A DNA stretch of 64,000 nt from Mauremys mutica (Eukaryota; Chordata; Testudines; Geoemydidae), in assembly GCF_020497125.1 (NCBI RefSeq), contig NC_059072.1, positions 271,666,045 to 271,730,044 of the forward strand, given 5' to 3'. The position numbers and the translations under genes are program-made. Below, piece by piece: positions 20,113-33,711 of the stretch (position 1 is its first letter; each line of letters opens with the position of its first letter). Below the pieces are notes generated by a model. The model saw only the letters and a program-made list of their open reading frames with translations, ran no database searches and was not told the origin of the DNA.

Positions 20113-22526
20113 GTACCTGAAGCAGTGCAACTACACACTGTCCCTCACTCTTGGTAGAGTCCAAGGTGCCAATGCAGCCCTAATTGTCTGTGCTTTTTTC
20201 CTTATTTCTCTGTGTAAAAAGACTGATTTTTAGAAGTATCTCAGCTGTTCAGCCAGGTTAGAGGCATTAATCATTAATCGGATCTCTTCTCATATATCAA
20301 TAAGCTTACCATTTCTCAAATTCATTTTCCACCAATATACTTCTAAACCTTTTTATTGACCCTAACCATTTTAGCTAGAATTAATTTATTCTACTTGTTG
20401 TTATTTTGCTACCCTTATCTTTTCCCTACAAGCCTTAACTGACTGTACTTTTGTTGTTACCCTCACACCCTTTTGAAGTCACATTGATCTGAACAGTTTT
20501 ATTTCACAAGCAATACAAAAAAAATAACCAAAAACATAACCATACCAACTAATTAAATAAAAATCAACAACGGGAACTTTGAGGAGACCCCCTCATTAGT
20601 TGAGGGATATGCAGAAGCTTGCAAGATCACTATCTACGGACATAGGAAAGAATGAAAAGTGAGAGATTTGGGAGAAGAATAAAAAGTTCCATGGATTGCA
20701 GCTTCATGATGTTAGATAATGCCACCGCTGATTTCATATCACCACTGGGACTCTATATGCAAAATTATTATTTCAGTGACAGTGGTATGAATCCAAAGTC
20801 ATTCTATTGACTTCACCATTGTCACTGACAGCAGAATCTGGTCCATTGCCTCTGAAAGTCCCTACTTAGACTTTTAGATACCACTGAGCTCAAGATAGAC
20901 GGAAAGACAACAACAACAGGACTCCTTGTGCTAAGAATGGAAACTTTTCTTCATTGATGTATAAAAAGAACATTTGTTGGGAGTAAAAACAAATGGGAAT
21001 GCAAACATTAAGACATGGAAAGGCTGAGCCAACAATAAAAATAAATCAATGGAAGGTACTTTCAGCTCTCTGATGGGAAAGTTAACAGCACTGCAGTTTT
21101 ATTGCTAGTCCTATTATGGTTCATTTTCCAAGCAGGCTATATAAATGGGAGGCATTTTTAGGCATATAAAATGTGAAATCATATAGTGATTTTGAAAACC
21201 TTACAGGTACTATAAACTATAAAAAAATATGAAAAGTGACATCAAATTAATTTAACCTCAATTCTGCAGGTTTAAAGCTATGCTGCGTCTAGTAAGTAAG
21301 CAATAGTTTCCACAATATTCCTCTTTTGAAGTGTATTATTACAGCTGGAATATTTTGGGCAATTAGGCCACATCCTCATGCTAGATTAGATTTTTTTTTC
21401 ACTTGTAAAATATAAATGTAAAAACTTCTCTTTATCTGAATAAAATAGTAAAATATCTATTTTCTCTTTTAAAATAATCTCAATACAGAACTGTAAATGC
21501 ATGAGGGGGGAAAGGGATTTTATAAAAGTTACTTTGCTTACTTTTTTAAATGTTATATCCTCAGGCTATTTTTTTCCATTGTCAAGTTAAACTATTTCAA
21601 TTTCTTTGTGTCATGCTTCCCCTTTGAATCAGGAATTATATATAATACCATGGAAATCTCTAGCATGACACAAAAAAAGACACATGATTTTGCAAAAACA
21701 GACAGCTGAAAGTTTCACAAACAGTATTTAAAAGAAAATTCTGTGGAAGAGCCTTTTAAAAGATAATATATTATCAGAACATTCTGATATCCAAGCCCCT
21801 TTCTGAATGCTGGAGCACAAGCTGGAGGAAGGAGCCCCTACTGGTCTAGGGTAAACTACTGGCATGACTGAAGTTAATAGTAAAACTCTCATTGAGTTTA
21901 GTGATGCCAAGATTTCACTCCTAATTTCACTTCTACAAAATGAGAGACATAAGGAATCATCATAACAAACATTTGAGGCCATATCCTGCAGCCCTTACTC
22001 ACGTAAGTAGTTCAGGAGTAATCAATGGGAGTATTTCTGGCTTTCCATAGTCTATGCACTATGATCATGTCAAAATTCATGAAAAAACAGTGAGTTTATC
22101 CTAATGTTATCACCCTTAACAAATATCCAAACTACATGCTACTCTTCCCCAGGTAAACCTGTTAGAAGTTAAACTTGCTGACAACATGCTACTAATTAAA
22201 CTTGTAGAGCTTCATCCCAATCTTCTCAAGACAAGAGCAGGAAGAGGAGTTTGTGGCAGCATGGAGGGGACCAGGGGAACAGACTGTAAACTCAAAGGAG
22301 CCTGAGCACCAATGGAGAACTTGGAGAACAGCTCCTGTATGCAGAATCCTCTCCACAAATGGCAGCATGACTCTCCAGATTAGATGGTGGATAGATGATT
22401 ACGTGCTACCCCCTCACTTGTGACTGTAGCATAGAAACTGGGGGCAGGGGATCTCACAAGAGTTATTATTTCTGCTTCTGTGTTTTGTAATATTGTTTAA
22501 TCATACTTTGTTTTTTAAACGATAAA
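20113..22526. other. AT-rich spacer, nothing recognised
   Basis: About 2.4 kb of AT-rich sequence. The ORFs inside (for example 21,497-21,709) are short, lack motifs and are probably chance. Confidence 0.55.
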
Positions 22527-22609
22527 GGGCTTGATTCTGATCTCACTTACACTGGTGTAACTCCATTCATGTCAGTGAAGTTACTCCTGATATATGCTGG
22601 TGTAAGGGA
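22527..22609. repeat. Small foldback repeat
   Basis: Begins GGGCTTGATTCTGATCTCAC with GTGTAACTCCATTCATGTCA inside, and GAAGTTACTCCTGATATATG in the facing half. Same family as 10,531-10,634 and 43,034-43,140. Confidence 0.45.
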
Positions 22610-23269
22610 ATATAATACATCTCACATTTACTACTTGTACTAGGAAAAACATATATAGTTAAGTTACTTTATCAAATAGCAGATGCTGGGACATAGAAAT
22701 GTTAATTATCTGAACAGAAAACTTTGTGTAATGCCTATATTGTATGTGAGAAATATTCAGCTAAGCTGCTTACTTACACACACTCACATATTAAGAATAA
22801 AACTCCAATGCAGGAGTAAGCAGGGACTGAATGAGCTCTCCCTGTCATCTGCTAATGTACTGGGGGCGGGACTTCAGACTTTGCCCAGACATGTTTACTC
22901 TGCCTAGGTGCACAGCATGATGGAGCTGCTTTGCCAAAATGATCAATTTTGACTGGTTTGGATTACAAATCACTCAAGTATTTGAATGCAGGGGTAATGA
23001 AATATTATCCTGATTGTACGAGTAAAGGGCAGCAGAATTGTGCTTAGCACGCCCTGATTGAGGGGGTCACCCTAAATTGAACCTCTCTTGCTAAGACAGG
23101 GGTAGAGATGCCAAATCCCAGTGGAGATGAGAATGGGTGGGGAAAGGTGTTCCTACCAGGTATGGATTCACTGTGACCTGCCCATCTCTGATAGAGCTGA
23201 TTAGACTCAATTAAGAATCCTTGTTTCCAGTAGGGTGATTCCTAGAGCTATTCTCATTTCTGAGCAAGT

Positions 23270-24076
23270 CTAGGGGCTATGCTTTAGACTTTATGCGAGA
23301 GCAGTGAAAGGCAACACAGAGACTGCACTGGCATGAAGGTTCCACACTACCCATTGAGACCTGGGTTAAATGATAGAACCTCAGAACGTGATGTTGCAGA
23401 CGCAGTAGAGAGCAGCAGCAGAGAGGTGGCAGCAGAGAAACAGTGGAAGCAGAGGGCAGGATGGCAGCAGAACAGTGCCCAGTGGCAGCAGAGACGGACA
23501 GTGGTGGCAGAGGGATGGCTGCATTGGTGACCAGAGGTAGCAGAAAGACAGTGGCAGCTGTGAGCCAGTTCCAAAGCATTGCTCAATGTCCCCCGTTGCT
23601 CCCTCCCCCCACCCCACCCCAGTGAATGCACCGCTGAACTCTGGGTCTTTGCTGACCAAAGACTGCCAACTGTGAGTGGGGTGCCACAGAGGGAAGGGGG
23701 AGTGGTGTGTTAAGGGACATTTGTCTGTTGGAGTTTCACACCACGAGGTTAGAAACTGAGGCAAAGGACACTGCCCAATGCACTGCTGTGTGGGTGTTTG
23801 CCTATGGTCACATGCTTTCAAATTATGGTTATGGCATTTCCCAAATTAATGTTGGGTCCCCTTTTCCCTTTTAATAAAAAGTTTTATTTTGCTATATACA
23901 GACTCATTGCGTGCATGAGGGGAAATATTGCCTCAGAAATGCCCCAGGGTGGTGTTTAGTTTTCCCAGATTAATGGGTGGGGGCTCAAGCCAATTCTGTT
24001 TTCTGCTGTTGAGAGAAATCCCTGAACACTGAACCCAGCCCCTGTTGCTGCCAACTCTACCTGGCAGACGATTACA
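23270..24076 (+). repeat. LTR-like repeat with poly(A) signal
   Basis: A purine-rich GCAG-repeat-like stretch (23,400-23,550) is followed by TTTTAATAAAAAGTTTTATT (AATAAA at about 23,873) and then GCTATATACAGACTCATTG. The end is near GCAGACGATTACA at about 24,076. The AATAAA followed by a short downstream segment and a CA end is LTR-like. I recall it as a common turtle LTR. The 5' edge is uncertain, and the ORFs across it are low-complexity shadows. Confidence 0.4.
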
Positions 24077-26743
24077 CTACTATCTCAGAAACAACTGGCC
24101 CCTCACAGTTTATGGTCTGATTCAAATTCAGAAAGACATTGCTAGGCACCATCACAGAAATCTGTAGATTCTTGAGCCAACCAAAAGTTCAAGGAGATGA
24201 ACAATGTTCTTTGTAAGAAAAACAACTTGAAATTTAAAACAAATTTATCCTTAGTTTAACTATATAGAATTAAACCAGGGATTAATTTAGCTCGCTGTCT
24301 TTTTATTCAGTCTCAAATAGTACTTTTATGACTGACAACCCTTCTCTTTATAATTAAATGAGTTTATATGCAGTATTCTGTATAACAATAGGGAAGTATA
24401 GGGAATGCCCTGAACACTATGGTAACATTCAGTTGCAAAGATAAAACGGAAGTATTTAAGGGTTGCTACTCTGTAGGTTTGATAATAGGATGCCAGATTT
24501 TTTACAATAAACATTTTATCAGACAAGATAAAAAGAAAAGCACAAAAATGCCGTTTGCAATCAAAACAAATGTGTATTCCCTTGCCTTGTGTAAATGATA
24601 CATCTTATAGAAATGTGTAATTCACTGTGGTTTGAATAACTGATATTTGTTGCACTCCCTAAACAAGGTTTAAATGTCTGTCATGAGAAATTCTGCCACA
24701 TCATATTTCCCAAGTATCACTTTTTTTCTCTCTCACATCTATCAGTTTCCTTCAGAAATATTTTATATATAAAAAACTGGTTAAGAAATTTAAAAAGTGA
24801 ATTTTAAATCTCACTGAATGCTTTTACTGACCATTCTAAACTTCCCAGGGGAAAGAAATGTATTTGTCAAATCACCATGGTTGTAAAACAAACAAACAAA
24901 CAAACAAAACAAACAAACCAAAGAGTAAAATAGTAAGCTAATGGCCTTAGTTAATTCACTGGAAGATGGATTTTCACAACTCAGAAACTGCCACCATAAT
25001 TAGTAGCATTAAGAGTCTCAGTAGAGTGTCCAAAGATGCACGCTTTTATATCGTATTTTTTTAAAATGCAAAATTTAAAATTTAAAAACCGTAGAGCTCT
25101 CCCTTTTCATCCCAAACTATTATACATATAGCATGACATCCAATATTTGCTAATGGAAATAGTACACTGAAAGTTTCTGCCACTGATGTTAATGAACAGA
25201 CTCCGATTAAGTTAATTGGGCTTTAGATCAGGACCTAAATATCCTTTATCGTCAACACTGGGTGATTACCATACTGCATTTGCGTATATATTAACAATGC
25301 AAAAAGAAGATAAAAATGTGTCTTTGATTATTAAACTACAATAGCCATCTGACTCTTTCAGATCAGATGCTAAGTATTAGCCTGGGACTCAAGAGCAAGT
25401 ATGGTTCCTACTTCTTCCATCTTACTTCCTTCAGGTGGAACATCCTCTAGATTTCAGTGTTAGTACATAACCGTCAAAGAGAAACAATGTTTGGAGGTAA
25501 GAGTATTGATTATTCTTTTTTTTATTTGGGCTCTAGGTGAAATATATAGAGTTGAGGTGACATCACTTTATGTATTCCTAAAGAATTGACAGAAAAATCA
25601 GTGATGTAGAATGAAAGCCCAAAAGGCCCAATGTCTAGGAGGCTAAAAACCACATAATTTGAATAATTTTGACAATGTACCTTGATAACATTTATGATTA
25701 CTTAACTGAATTCACCCACAGGAATAAATAGTCAGCTGTCATCCTGCACACATCTTGTCACAGGTAACATTCCTGTTGTAGTCAAGACTAATCTCTGAAG
25801 TCAGAAAATGTAGCAAAGTAAGAAAGTGACATACCCTTTCTTCTCCCCCATCTCCCCCAGCCAGGTTTCCTTAATTATCTCTTTGGGCTAGATTTCCATT
25901 GCAGTGCTCCTCCAAGCAATTAGAAAGATAATTCCCATTAGTGTTAGTGGTAACTGCATGTCTAAAATCCTTCATTTGGCACTGAAAATTCACCTTATCA
26001 AATGCAGAGGCAAAATTAAGCAAGGCTTTGACTCATTTGAGACAAATCTAAAAGAGTTTTTAAAAGAAAAAATATTTAAAAAACAGTATTTCCATTCTTT
26101 AAGACATACTGAAAATTAGCAAAATAAATCCACGATGCTACAGGCTTCTTGTTTTTAATGTTAAATTAATTTCTATATTAATCAGTTATTTGCTACCCAA
26201 CCAACAAATTATGTTTTCAGATGTAATTATTTGCCATTAGACTTCTTTGTAGGCCTTTAAATATATAGAAAGAAACCATCCTTTCCCCCTTTAGTTTTTG
26301 TTTACATTCTATGGTATTACAGAGTAAGGAACAGATTGTGCCATTTTAGGCTCAGTTAGGAAAAACAATAGGCTCCTCATATTTTTGCATAGGATTATGA
26401 ATTTTGTTTTTCATTTTGTCGGTGGAGGTAATTCTGGAAAACTTCTGACATGCATTCCAAATTATTACACACAATTACCACATATCAATGACTGGTTTTT
26501 AATTTAAAATAATAGTAAATCTCATTTTTTCCCAAAATTGTTTTCTATATTATCGCACCTGCCTGTCAAGGTACTCCTGCACATCTCTAAAGAACAAGTC
26601 TATGACACCTCAAATAGGACTTTATATTGCACACATTAAAGTCAATAGCTAAAATCCCTTGACCTAAATTGTGCAAGATCAGGCTCATAAAGAGAAGATG
26701 CTTAAACAATCACTATGATATTTCAGTGGGTCAGTAACACTGC
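24077..26743. other. AT-rich spacer with a CAAA microsatellite
   Basis: No gene seen. A (CAAA)n-type microsatellite lies at about 24,889-24,920. The rest is AT-rich unique-looking DNA. Confidence 0.55.
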
Positions 26744-27465
26744 TGTCATAAACAGATAGTTAAGGGTTAATGCCTCTTTTACCTGTAAAGGGTTAAGAAG
26801 TTCACCTAGCCTAGCTAACACCTGACCAGAGGAACCAATGGGGGAACAAGATGTTTCAAAAGGAAAGAGAGAAGTTTTCCTTTGTTTAGTCAGGTTTTCA
26901 GTTTCAGCCGGAGTGAAAAAGATCAAGGAACCAGCCTCTTATGAGAGTAGTAAGTTTTAGAAAGGAATAAATAGGTTTATGTTTATTTTCTTTGTAACTT
27001 GTCTTGGTACCATTAAGGGAATTATCAAATTTGGATATTCTTGTGTGTATTAAAGTTTTTGCCCAGGGGAACATCCTCTGTGTTTTGAATCTGTTGTCTG
27101 TGAGAGTAGCTGGTATGCTAATCTCTCCCAGAGGGTTTTCTTTTACCTTTCTTTTCTTTAATTAAAAGCCTTTTTTCTTAATACCTGACTGATTTTTCCT
27201 TGTTTTTTAGATCCAAGAGGGTTGGATCTGGATCCACCAGGAGTTGGTGGGAGAAAGGAAGGTGGATGGTTAATTTCTCCTTGTTTTAAGATCCAAGGGG
27301 TTTGGATCTGTGTTCACCAGGGAATTGGGGAAGTTTCTCAAGGCTACCCAAGGAAGGGAGTGCTTGTGAATGGTGGCAGCAATATCAGATCTAAGCTGGT
27401 AATTAAGCTTAGAAGTGTCCCTGCAGGTCCCCACATCTGTACCCTAAAGTTCAGAGTGGCATCTC
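26744..27465 (+). repeat. Solo LTR-like repeat
   Basis: Opens TGTCATAAACAGATAGTTAA, which I recall as a common turtle LTR start. A TATA-like AATAAATAGG lies near 26,965. It then has pyrimidine-rich sequence and two similar blocks (GATCCAAGAGGGTTGGATCTG and GATCCAAGGGGTTTGGATCTG, at about 27,211 and 27,290). The right edge, near GTTCAGAGTGG, is uncertain and no target duplication is apparent. No primer site or viral ORF is attached, so it is probably solo. Confidence 0.4.
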
Positions 27466-27959
27466 CTGATTTTAATTTCTCAACACCTTGGATCCTTCTT
27501 ACAACAACTCATTCACCTACCCCCTTTGGTTTTAGCTCCAAAACTAGCCACTGACATGGACTGCCGCTGACAGGTTTAAATGTAGGAGAGAGATTAAAGT
27601 TTTACAAAAAAAGTGTTACTGAGCAGCAACTTACAAATCAAGCGGTGCATTATAGCATAGGATTTTTAGGAAGCTACTTGTTCCTTCTTCCAACAGTCCT
27701 TTTTAGGAAAAATAAAAGAAGGAGGGAAAAATAATTGAGAAGAAAATGATATAATCTAAGCAAAATTATTAACTGATGCTAGTTCTGTATGTAATCTTAA
27801 ATCACGCATACAAAAACTATTTAAAAATCACATGATTAAGATTGCAAAGTCAAGCACGCAAAAGGTAGGAAATGTCTGAATTAAGGTTCCAGAGACCTCT
27901 AGTCTCTGGAAGGGAGTGTGTTCCTGTGGGCACATACCCTTCTGACTCTTCTCCTCCAA

Positions 27960-28500
27960 GCTTAACCTTTGCTGCTTTGTCCCATCCAACCTGATCCTGT
28001 CACAATCCTGTCTCTTTCCCTCACGTGGCTCATTGGCCCAGTCCTATTCTCCTCATGTAGCCAGTGTCAATCTCTGCTCCAAGATCCTCGCTCTTTGCCC
28101 AGTCAATCCTGTCCCTCCACTATTACTTGTTCCCCATCTTCTTGTCCACTCAGTCCCATTACCTCCCTTCTGGCTCCTCATCAGATCTTTCTCTCCCCCT
28201 ATCCTGGTCTCCAGTTACCCCCTCACCCATGTTCCCAATCCCAATCTCCCTGCCCAAAGCTCCATGTCTAATTTCAGTGTGCACCCTGGATCCTTGTCCC
28301 AGTTTCTTTGCCCAGCCAGACACAGTCACCCCCCACCCCTGCTGGCAGTCCCAGTTTTTCGCTCCACTTCTGCCAATTTCAAGGCTCTCAGTCCCAATCT
28401 ACTTCCCCCCACTCCTCCCCACACACATTGAACATCTGGCTTTGTCCCCTCTGCATTCAATTCAGGCAGCTTCCTCCTCCCCGCTGCCTGTATTTAGCAT
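27960..28500. repeat. C-rich imperfect repeat region
   Basis: A pyrimidine-rich stretch where variants of CCAGTCC, CAATCTC and CCTGTC recur at loose spacing. It keeps three overlapping plus-strand frames open (27,969-28,642), which is what low-complexity CT-rich DNA does by chance. I see no protein motif and do not call a gene. Confidence 0.4.
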
Positions 28501-28642
28501 GGGGAACACTGAGAGCACAGGAGAGACAGTCTTCCCACTCTCAGTTCAAGTTCCTGGAATTGGACCTGGCACAACTTGCAGGAGCTCAGAGCTGCATTTG
28601 CATGGCAAGTTCTGCTCATGGAATTTAGCTATTAAAGTGTAA

Positions 28643-29915
28643 GAAATCTCTTACTTTGAGCCTATTCAAATTGCAATTTTTTCAAAGGCTTATATTTTGA
28701 CCAAATTTGGATGGATTTTGGAGGACGGCAAAAGCACATCCTTGACTCAAAGTCTATCTCCCCTTCCCAAATTTCATGGCCCTGCTCCAAAGCATGAAAG
28801 CACTAGAATTTTACAAAGTAAAGATCACCAGAGATGCAACATATACAAAAACATCATTCTCAGAAATAATTTTGGCTGAAACTGTAAAAAAAAAAATTCA
28901 TCCTGGGGCAGATGTCCAGCAGGGTAAAGGTCCTTAATGATAGACAATGCTACCAGATCTGCCTATAATATCATCAATAAATATAGCATCATAAATACTG
29001 ATCAGAACCAGAAGGACAAAGCAGAAACAAAAAAATTAGTTCTTGAACATCAGCAAATCTGTACCAAAAACATTGTTAATGCTCTAGTACCATTCCTCTA
29101 GCTAGAACAATTTACATTGTTATGAGTTAAGGCTTGAATCTGAAGCCCAGATATATGTAATTTCATAATTGTAATCCTCAGATCGCATATTGAGTCACTC
29201 TAGATGCGATATTAAATACAGGAACAAATATAAAACTGGCTAACATATAGCATAAATCATATCCTAACACAATATTTTTATCTCCAGCGTTAATGGAATT
29301 GCAAAAAACAAACAATTTGTCCCCATAATAATCCACTTCTGTGATGAAAAAGATCTTATGAAATCTTTTCCCTCCAGTAGTGTTTGTTTATACATTCAAA
29401 ATAAAGAAAATGAAAGCTAATAATTTTCATGATCATAGTAATCTCCCACTCCTTTTTCACAAATTCTTATAACCCAAGACTTAGAAAAGACATATGCTCC
29501 AAAACGACACTCGAATCTGCCCCCATTATCTTTACTGTCTGTGCACTCTTGCCCACCAAAAATATCCAGAGTCTTCAGATCTGTGCAATCAAATGCTGTG
29601 GATGCCTGTTGCTTAGCAGCTGACAGTATTGGCGTGCTACTGGGCCCCCCATCCCATTGCATTTTATACCAGGGAGTTACAGCTCTACTTCGAGTTCAGG
29701 GGTTCCTGTTAATGAGGTTCCACACACATTGTTAGTTTCAGCAATTTCGTGTAAATAAAATGTCCCATTTTCATTATTTTCACAAAAGATGTGATTTTTA
29801 TGTAAATTTTAAAATAAAGGATATAGCCTCAAATTGTTACTAGTAATTAGAGCAGAGTAAATCCAAGACCTTTTGAAATTTTTCATGGAAAAAAAGACCC
29901 CTACCTCAGACTACC
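28643..29915. other. AT-rich spacer, nothing recognised
   Basis: No gene or named repeat seen. The ORF at 29,417-29,662 on minus is short and without motifs. Confidence 0.5.
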
Positions 29916-29916
29916 C

Positions 29917-30000
29917 AATAGTCTAGTGGTTAGGGATGTTGAAAGTGTGGATTCAAATCCCTACTCCAAATCAGACAGATAAGGGATTTGAACTTCTTCC
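29917..30000 (+). repeat. tRNA-derived SINE remnant
   Basis: TAGTCTAGTGGTTAGGGATG resembles a Pol III A box region, and GTGTGGATTCAAATCCCTAC a B box (GGATTCAAATCC). The spacing of about 30-40 bases fits a tRNA-related head. The tail is not clear. Confidence 0.45.
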
Positions 30001-30661
30001 TCCATGGTTTGTGCCCTGATTACCAAGCAATGCTTGTTCAAACACACATCAGAAATTCCATTTTGGACTTGAGAACAAATCTTTCTCAACAAGTTTTATC
30101 AAAACCTTACCTTTCTTGCCAAAAGGTCTGTTTTTGCTGAACTGGCATTTTCTGACAAAAATCCATTTCATCAGAGAATTCCTGACCAGCTCTCCTAGTA
30201 ATTCTCATGGTTACTTGTCTCAATGGAAATGTTTTCCTCTCTCTTGTGTATTAGACAAATGCTTATTCAAGAAAATCCATGATCAGTACAAAATCTCAAG
30301 AACAAAAGAACTGAAAAATAGCCTGACACCATTCAAAAGATGCAAAGAAACCCTTGAGATTCCACAGTATCACCAGTATGCTTTCTCCGATCTACATGGA
30401 GGATGACAGGTATAATCCAAGATTCGACAGGAAAGATTAGAGAAAATCCTACTGCAAAGACATGCAAAACACCAAACCACATTTCTATTGCAACAATCAC
30501 TCTTTCATATATTTAAAAGTATTTCAAAAGAAGTAGATGCCTAAATACTTGAAGTAAGAATTCCTATAATATTTTTTGCAAAATACTATAAAAAAAATGT
30601 TGATAAGTAATACATAATAATTTCTATTTGAGAATAATGGTAATAAAATATAACATCAGAA

Positions 30662-30960
30662 GTAGTGTAGTCTATTGAATAGGACACTGAACCGGGAGTC
30701 AGAAAAGCTGAGTTCTGTTCTTTGTTCTGCCATGGACTGCCTGTGTGACCTTGGGAAAGTCACTTCACTGCTTTGTGCTTCTGTTTTCTTTCCCACTCTT
30801 TGTCTTGTTTATTTAGACTGTAAATTTTTCGTGGAAGGAACTATATCTCAGAATGTTTGTACAGTGCCAAGCACAATGGAGCCCCAGTGTGAAATCCTGG
30901 CCCCACTGACTGACTTCATAATATACCATAATATAAATAATAATAATAATCATGGTAATT
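30662..30960 (+). repeat. MIR/CORE-SINE-like element
   Basis: Shows a MIR-like core: GGGAGTCAGAAAAGCTGAG, then CTGTGTGACCTTGGGAAAGT, CACTTCACTGCTTTGTGCTT. A LINE-like tail follows (TAGACTGTAAATTTTTCGTG, CAGTGCCAAGCACAATGGAG). The order and spacing fit an old CORE-SINE. The ORF at 30,675 across it is chance. Confidence 0.65.
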
Positions 30961-31659
30961 AAATACATAGTTTGCCAAACTTTTGGCAAACCTAATCCAT
31001 TTGCCCTGTAGCTTAACGATATTATAATCTATACTTTAGGTATGGTAAAATACAATTCCAGCATGTTTTAGACAGTTTCAGCATAGATAGAAGCAAATCC
31101 ATTCAGCCAAGTCCTCCAACTCTTGCTCACTTACACTCTGATCCAGCAGAGCACTTAAGCATATGTTTAAGTGTATGAGTAGTTCCACTGAAGTCAATGG
31201 TGCTACTCATGCTTAACATTAGTCAGGGCCGGTGGAATAGAATTGTAAAAATCATCCAGTGCCCGTCTACCTTCAAATAAAGGAACATAGGAATAAAGCT
31301 ATCAGAAAAGAATAGTGGTCTTTCTAGTCTCAGTACCCTGTCTCTATCATTGGTCTCTGGAGAATGATTCAGAGACATTGCTCACTTGTGTAACATGGGA
31401 GAAACTTCTTTCTGATATAAGCTGATGTCACTTTATGTCATGAAACATGAAGCCTTTGTAATTTTTATCCCAGCCACTGTAAGAGCAGATTGATTCTTTT
31501 CCATACCAGTGTTTAATTAAAAAAAAAAACCCTCTTGTTCAGCTATTGTCAGAATGATATCCTGCAGCAATGAGTTTCACAGATTAGTTATAAAGGTATG
31601 TTACTTTCAAAATTCATTTTCTTAGCTTTACAAATGATTTACATTTGTTCTCATGGCAG

Positions 31660-31735
31660 CTTGTTGTAGCAGATACAACACTAGACTGGGAGTCAGGAAA
31701 CCTGGGATCTGTTTCTGCCTCTGCTAGTGACCTGT
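31660..31735 (+). repeat. MIR-like SINE head fragment
   Basis: AGACTGGGAGTCAGGAAACC and TGTTTCTGCCTCTGCTAGTG match the front part of the element at 30,662. Truncated. Confidence 0.45.
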
Positions 31736-32164
31736 TAATTCCTCCTCCTGCTACAGAATTCTTAGCCTTTCCCAGTTACCTACTCAGTTACAATTTGTAA
31801 AGGTACCTGCAGAAAGTATTCCTTTATGTATTGTACTACAAATGATGATGAATAACACATGATTTCATTTAGTTGCAGGTGCAGATTATTGTAGGAAATT
31901 GGGAAAGGAATATAGTTATCTGTAAGGAAGAGGGGGTTAGTAATTATATAAATAGCTTATAAGGTTTGCAAATATCCTTAAATATCTGTAAATATTCATA
32001 AAGGAGCCAGGAGGGACTGAAATATTGAATCTCTCTCATTACAGCTGCTTAAGAATTAAAACTTGAAATGTGTTTAAGAAATCTGTATGTAAAGTTTAAT
32101 GGAAACACTCTGGACAAAATTTTACATAAATACAATTATTAGAATTGCTTTAATCTTAGGGACT

Positions 32165-32285
32165 TCTTTGTAAGCTCTTTGAGGCAGGGACCATCTTTTT
32201 GTTCTGTGTTTGTATGGCATCTAGTACAGTGGGGTCCTGATCCATAACTGGGGCTTCTAGGTGTTATGGTAATATAAATAAATAA
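32165..32285 (+). repeat. SINE/LINE 3'-tail fragment
   Basis: TTTGTAAGCTCTTTGAGGCA, CAGTGGGGTCCTGATCCATA and an AATA-rich end match the tail type of the element at 30,662-30,960. Confidence 0.5.
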
Positions 32286-32778
32286 ATAGTATCAACCATA
32301 CAGGTTCCCCAGCTTCCATAGAACAAGAGACCTTCTAGTGGTTAGCATTTGATGATATACCAGATCTAACAGTGTCACTGAAGTGTTAGGCCTGGTCCAC
32401 ACTAGGACTTTAATTCGAATTTAGCAGCGTTAATTCGAATTAACCGTGCACCCGTCCACACCAGGAAGCCATTTAATTCGACCTAGAGGGCTCTTTAGTT
32501 CGAATTCGGTACTCCACCCCGACGAGGGGAGTAGCGCTAAATTCGACATGGCTATGTCGAATTAGGCTAGGTGTGGATGCAAATCAAACTTACTAGCTCC
32601 GGGAGCTGTCCCACAGTGCACCACTGTGTTGACGCTCTGGACAGCAGTCCGACCTCGGATGTTCTAATCAGCCATACAGGAAAAGCCCCGGGAAAATTTG
32701 AATTCCTTTTCCTGTCTGGCCAGTTTGAATCTCATTTCCTGTGTGGACGTCGTGGCGAGCTCAGCAGCACTGGCAGCG

Positions 32779-33355
32779 ATGCAGAGCTCTCCAGCAGAGG
32801 AGTCCATGCAATCTCAGAGTAGAAAGAGGGCCCCAGCATGGACTGACCGGGAAGTCTTGGATCTGATCGCTGTGTGGGGCGATGAGTCTGTGCTTTCGGA
32901 GCTGCGCTCCAAAAAACGGAATGCAAAGACCTACGAGAAGGTCTCCAAAGCCATGGCACTCAGAGGATACAGCCGGGATGCAACGCAGTGCCGCGTGAAA
33001 ATCAAGGACCTGAGACAAGGCTACCAAAAAATCAAAGTGGCAAACGGACGCTCCGGAGCCCAGCCCCAGATATGCCGCTTCTACGAGGCACTGCATGCCA
33101 TTCTCGGTGGGTCTGCCACCACTGCCCCACCAGTGACCATGGACTCTGAGGATGGGATAGTGTCGAGGGGCAGTTTCTCGGCGATGTTCGCCGATGGGGA
33201 AGATGAGGAAGGGTTTGTGGAGGACGAGGCAGGCGACAGCGGTTACAATACTGCTTTCCCCGACAGCCAGGATCTCTTCATCACCCTCACAGAGATCCCC
33301 TACCAACCCTCCCCGGCCGTTAACCCGGACCCTGAATCAGGGGAAGGATCAGTCG
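32779..33355 (+). CDS. Harbinger Myb/SANT-like protein, copy 2, exon 1
   Basis: Homologous to 2213-2765: RKRAPAWTDREVLDLIAVWG, CRVKIKDLRQGYQKIK, CRFYEALHAILGG, an acidic stretch and DLFITLTEIPY. The ATG at 32,779 is used; the open frame reaches further upstream only through a TTG. The donor is AGTCG|GTAAGT, with one base left over, the same phase as in copy 1. This exon is intact, but exon 2 is cut short by a stop. Confidence 0.8.
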
Positions 33356-33408
33356 GTAAGTGCTTTAAACATGTAAACATTTATTTCTTAACAAAACAGG
33401 AATAAAAA

Positions 33409-33711
33409 CTATATAAAAAGAAGGTCAATGCATATAGGTATAGAACAAAAATCCTCTTGGGACAGTTCAACGAAGCTCTCTGAGAGGTACTCAAAAAGCC
33501 TCCTTAGGAAGTTCCTGGGGAGAGGTGCCTTGTTGGGTGCTCCGTGGAAGCACACTCTTCCGCGCCAGGCCATCAGGAGGTATAATGGTAGCATCGCCTC
33601 GACCAGCATGGCAGCATAGGGCCCTGGTCTGTGCAGGGATTCACGCAGCATTCGCTCTCTGTTTGTCCTGGAGACCCGCCTCAGGGTGATCTCGCTCGGC
33701 GACTGCTGCAT
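33409..33711 (-). CDS. Unrecognised antisense ORF, copy 2
   Basis: 101 codons beginning with ATG right after an acceptor-like CCCTAATTAG (minus strand), and homologous to 2871-3164. It keeps RERMLRES, PGPYAAML, PLYLLMAWRGRV, LPRNFLRRLFEYL and SQEDFCSIP. The frame is intact, although the Myb gene and transposase of this copy both carry stops. A donor-like CAGGCCTG|GTAAGCC lies upstream at 33,951 on the same strand. Function unknown; possibly a third transposon protein or an accessory factor. Confidence 0.6.
   Translation of the reverse strand: MQQSPSEITLRRVSRTNRERMLRESLHRPGPYAAMLVEAMLPLYLLMAWRGRVCFHGAPNKAPLPRNFLRRLFEYLSESFVELSQEDFCSIPICIDLLFI

Noticed and set aside
23381..23821. Minus-strand 146-codon ORF
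   Set aside because: Composition artefact over GCAG-like repeat within an LTR-like region; no motifs.
27969..28642. Overlapping plus-strand ORFs of 100-192 codons
   Set aside because: They lie in CT-rich imperfect repeat sequence in several frames at once and carry no domain motif.
29917..30000. Functional tRNA gene
   Set aside because: A- and B-box-like sequences are present but no cloverleaf can be drawn; better read as a SINE remnant.
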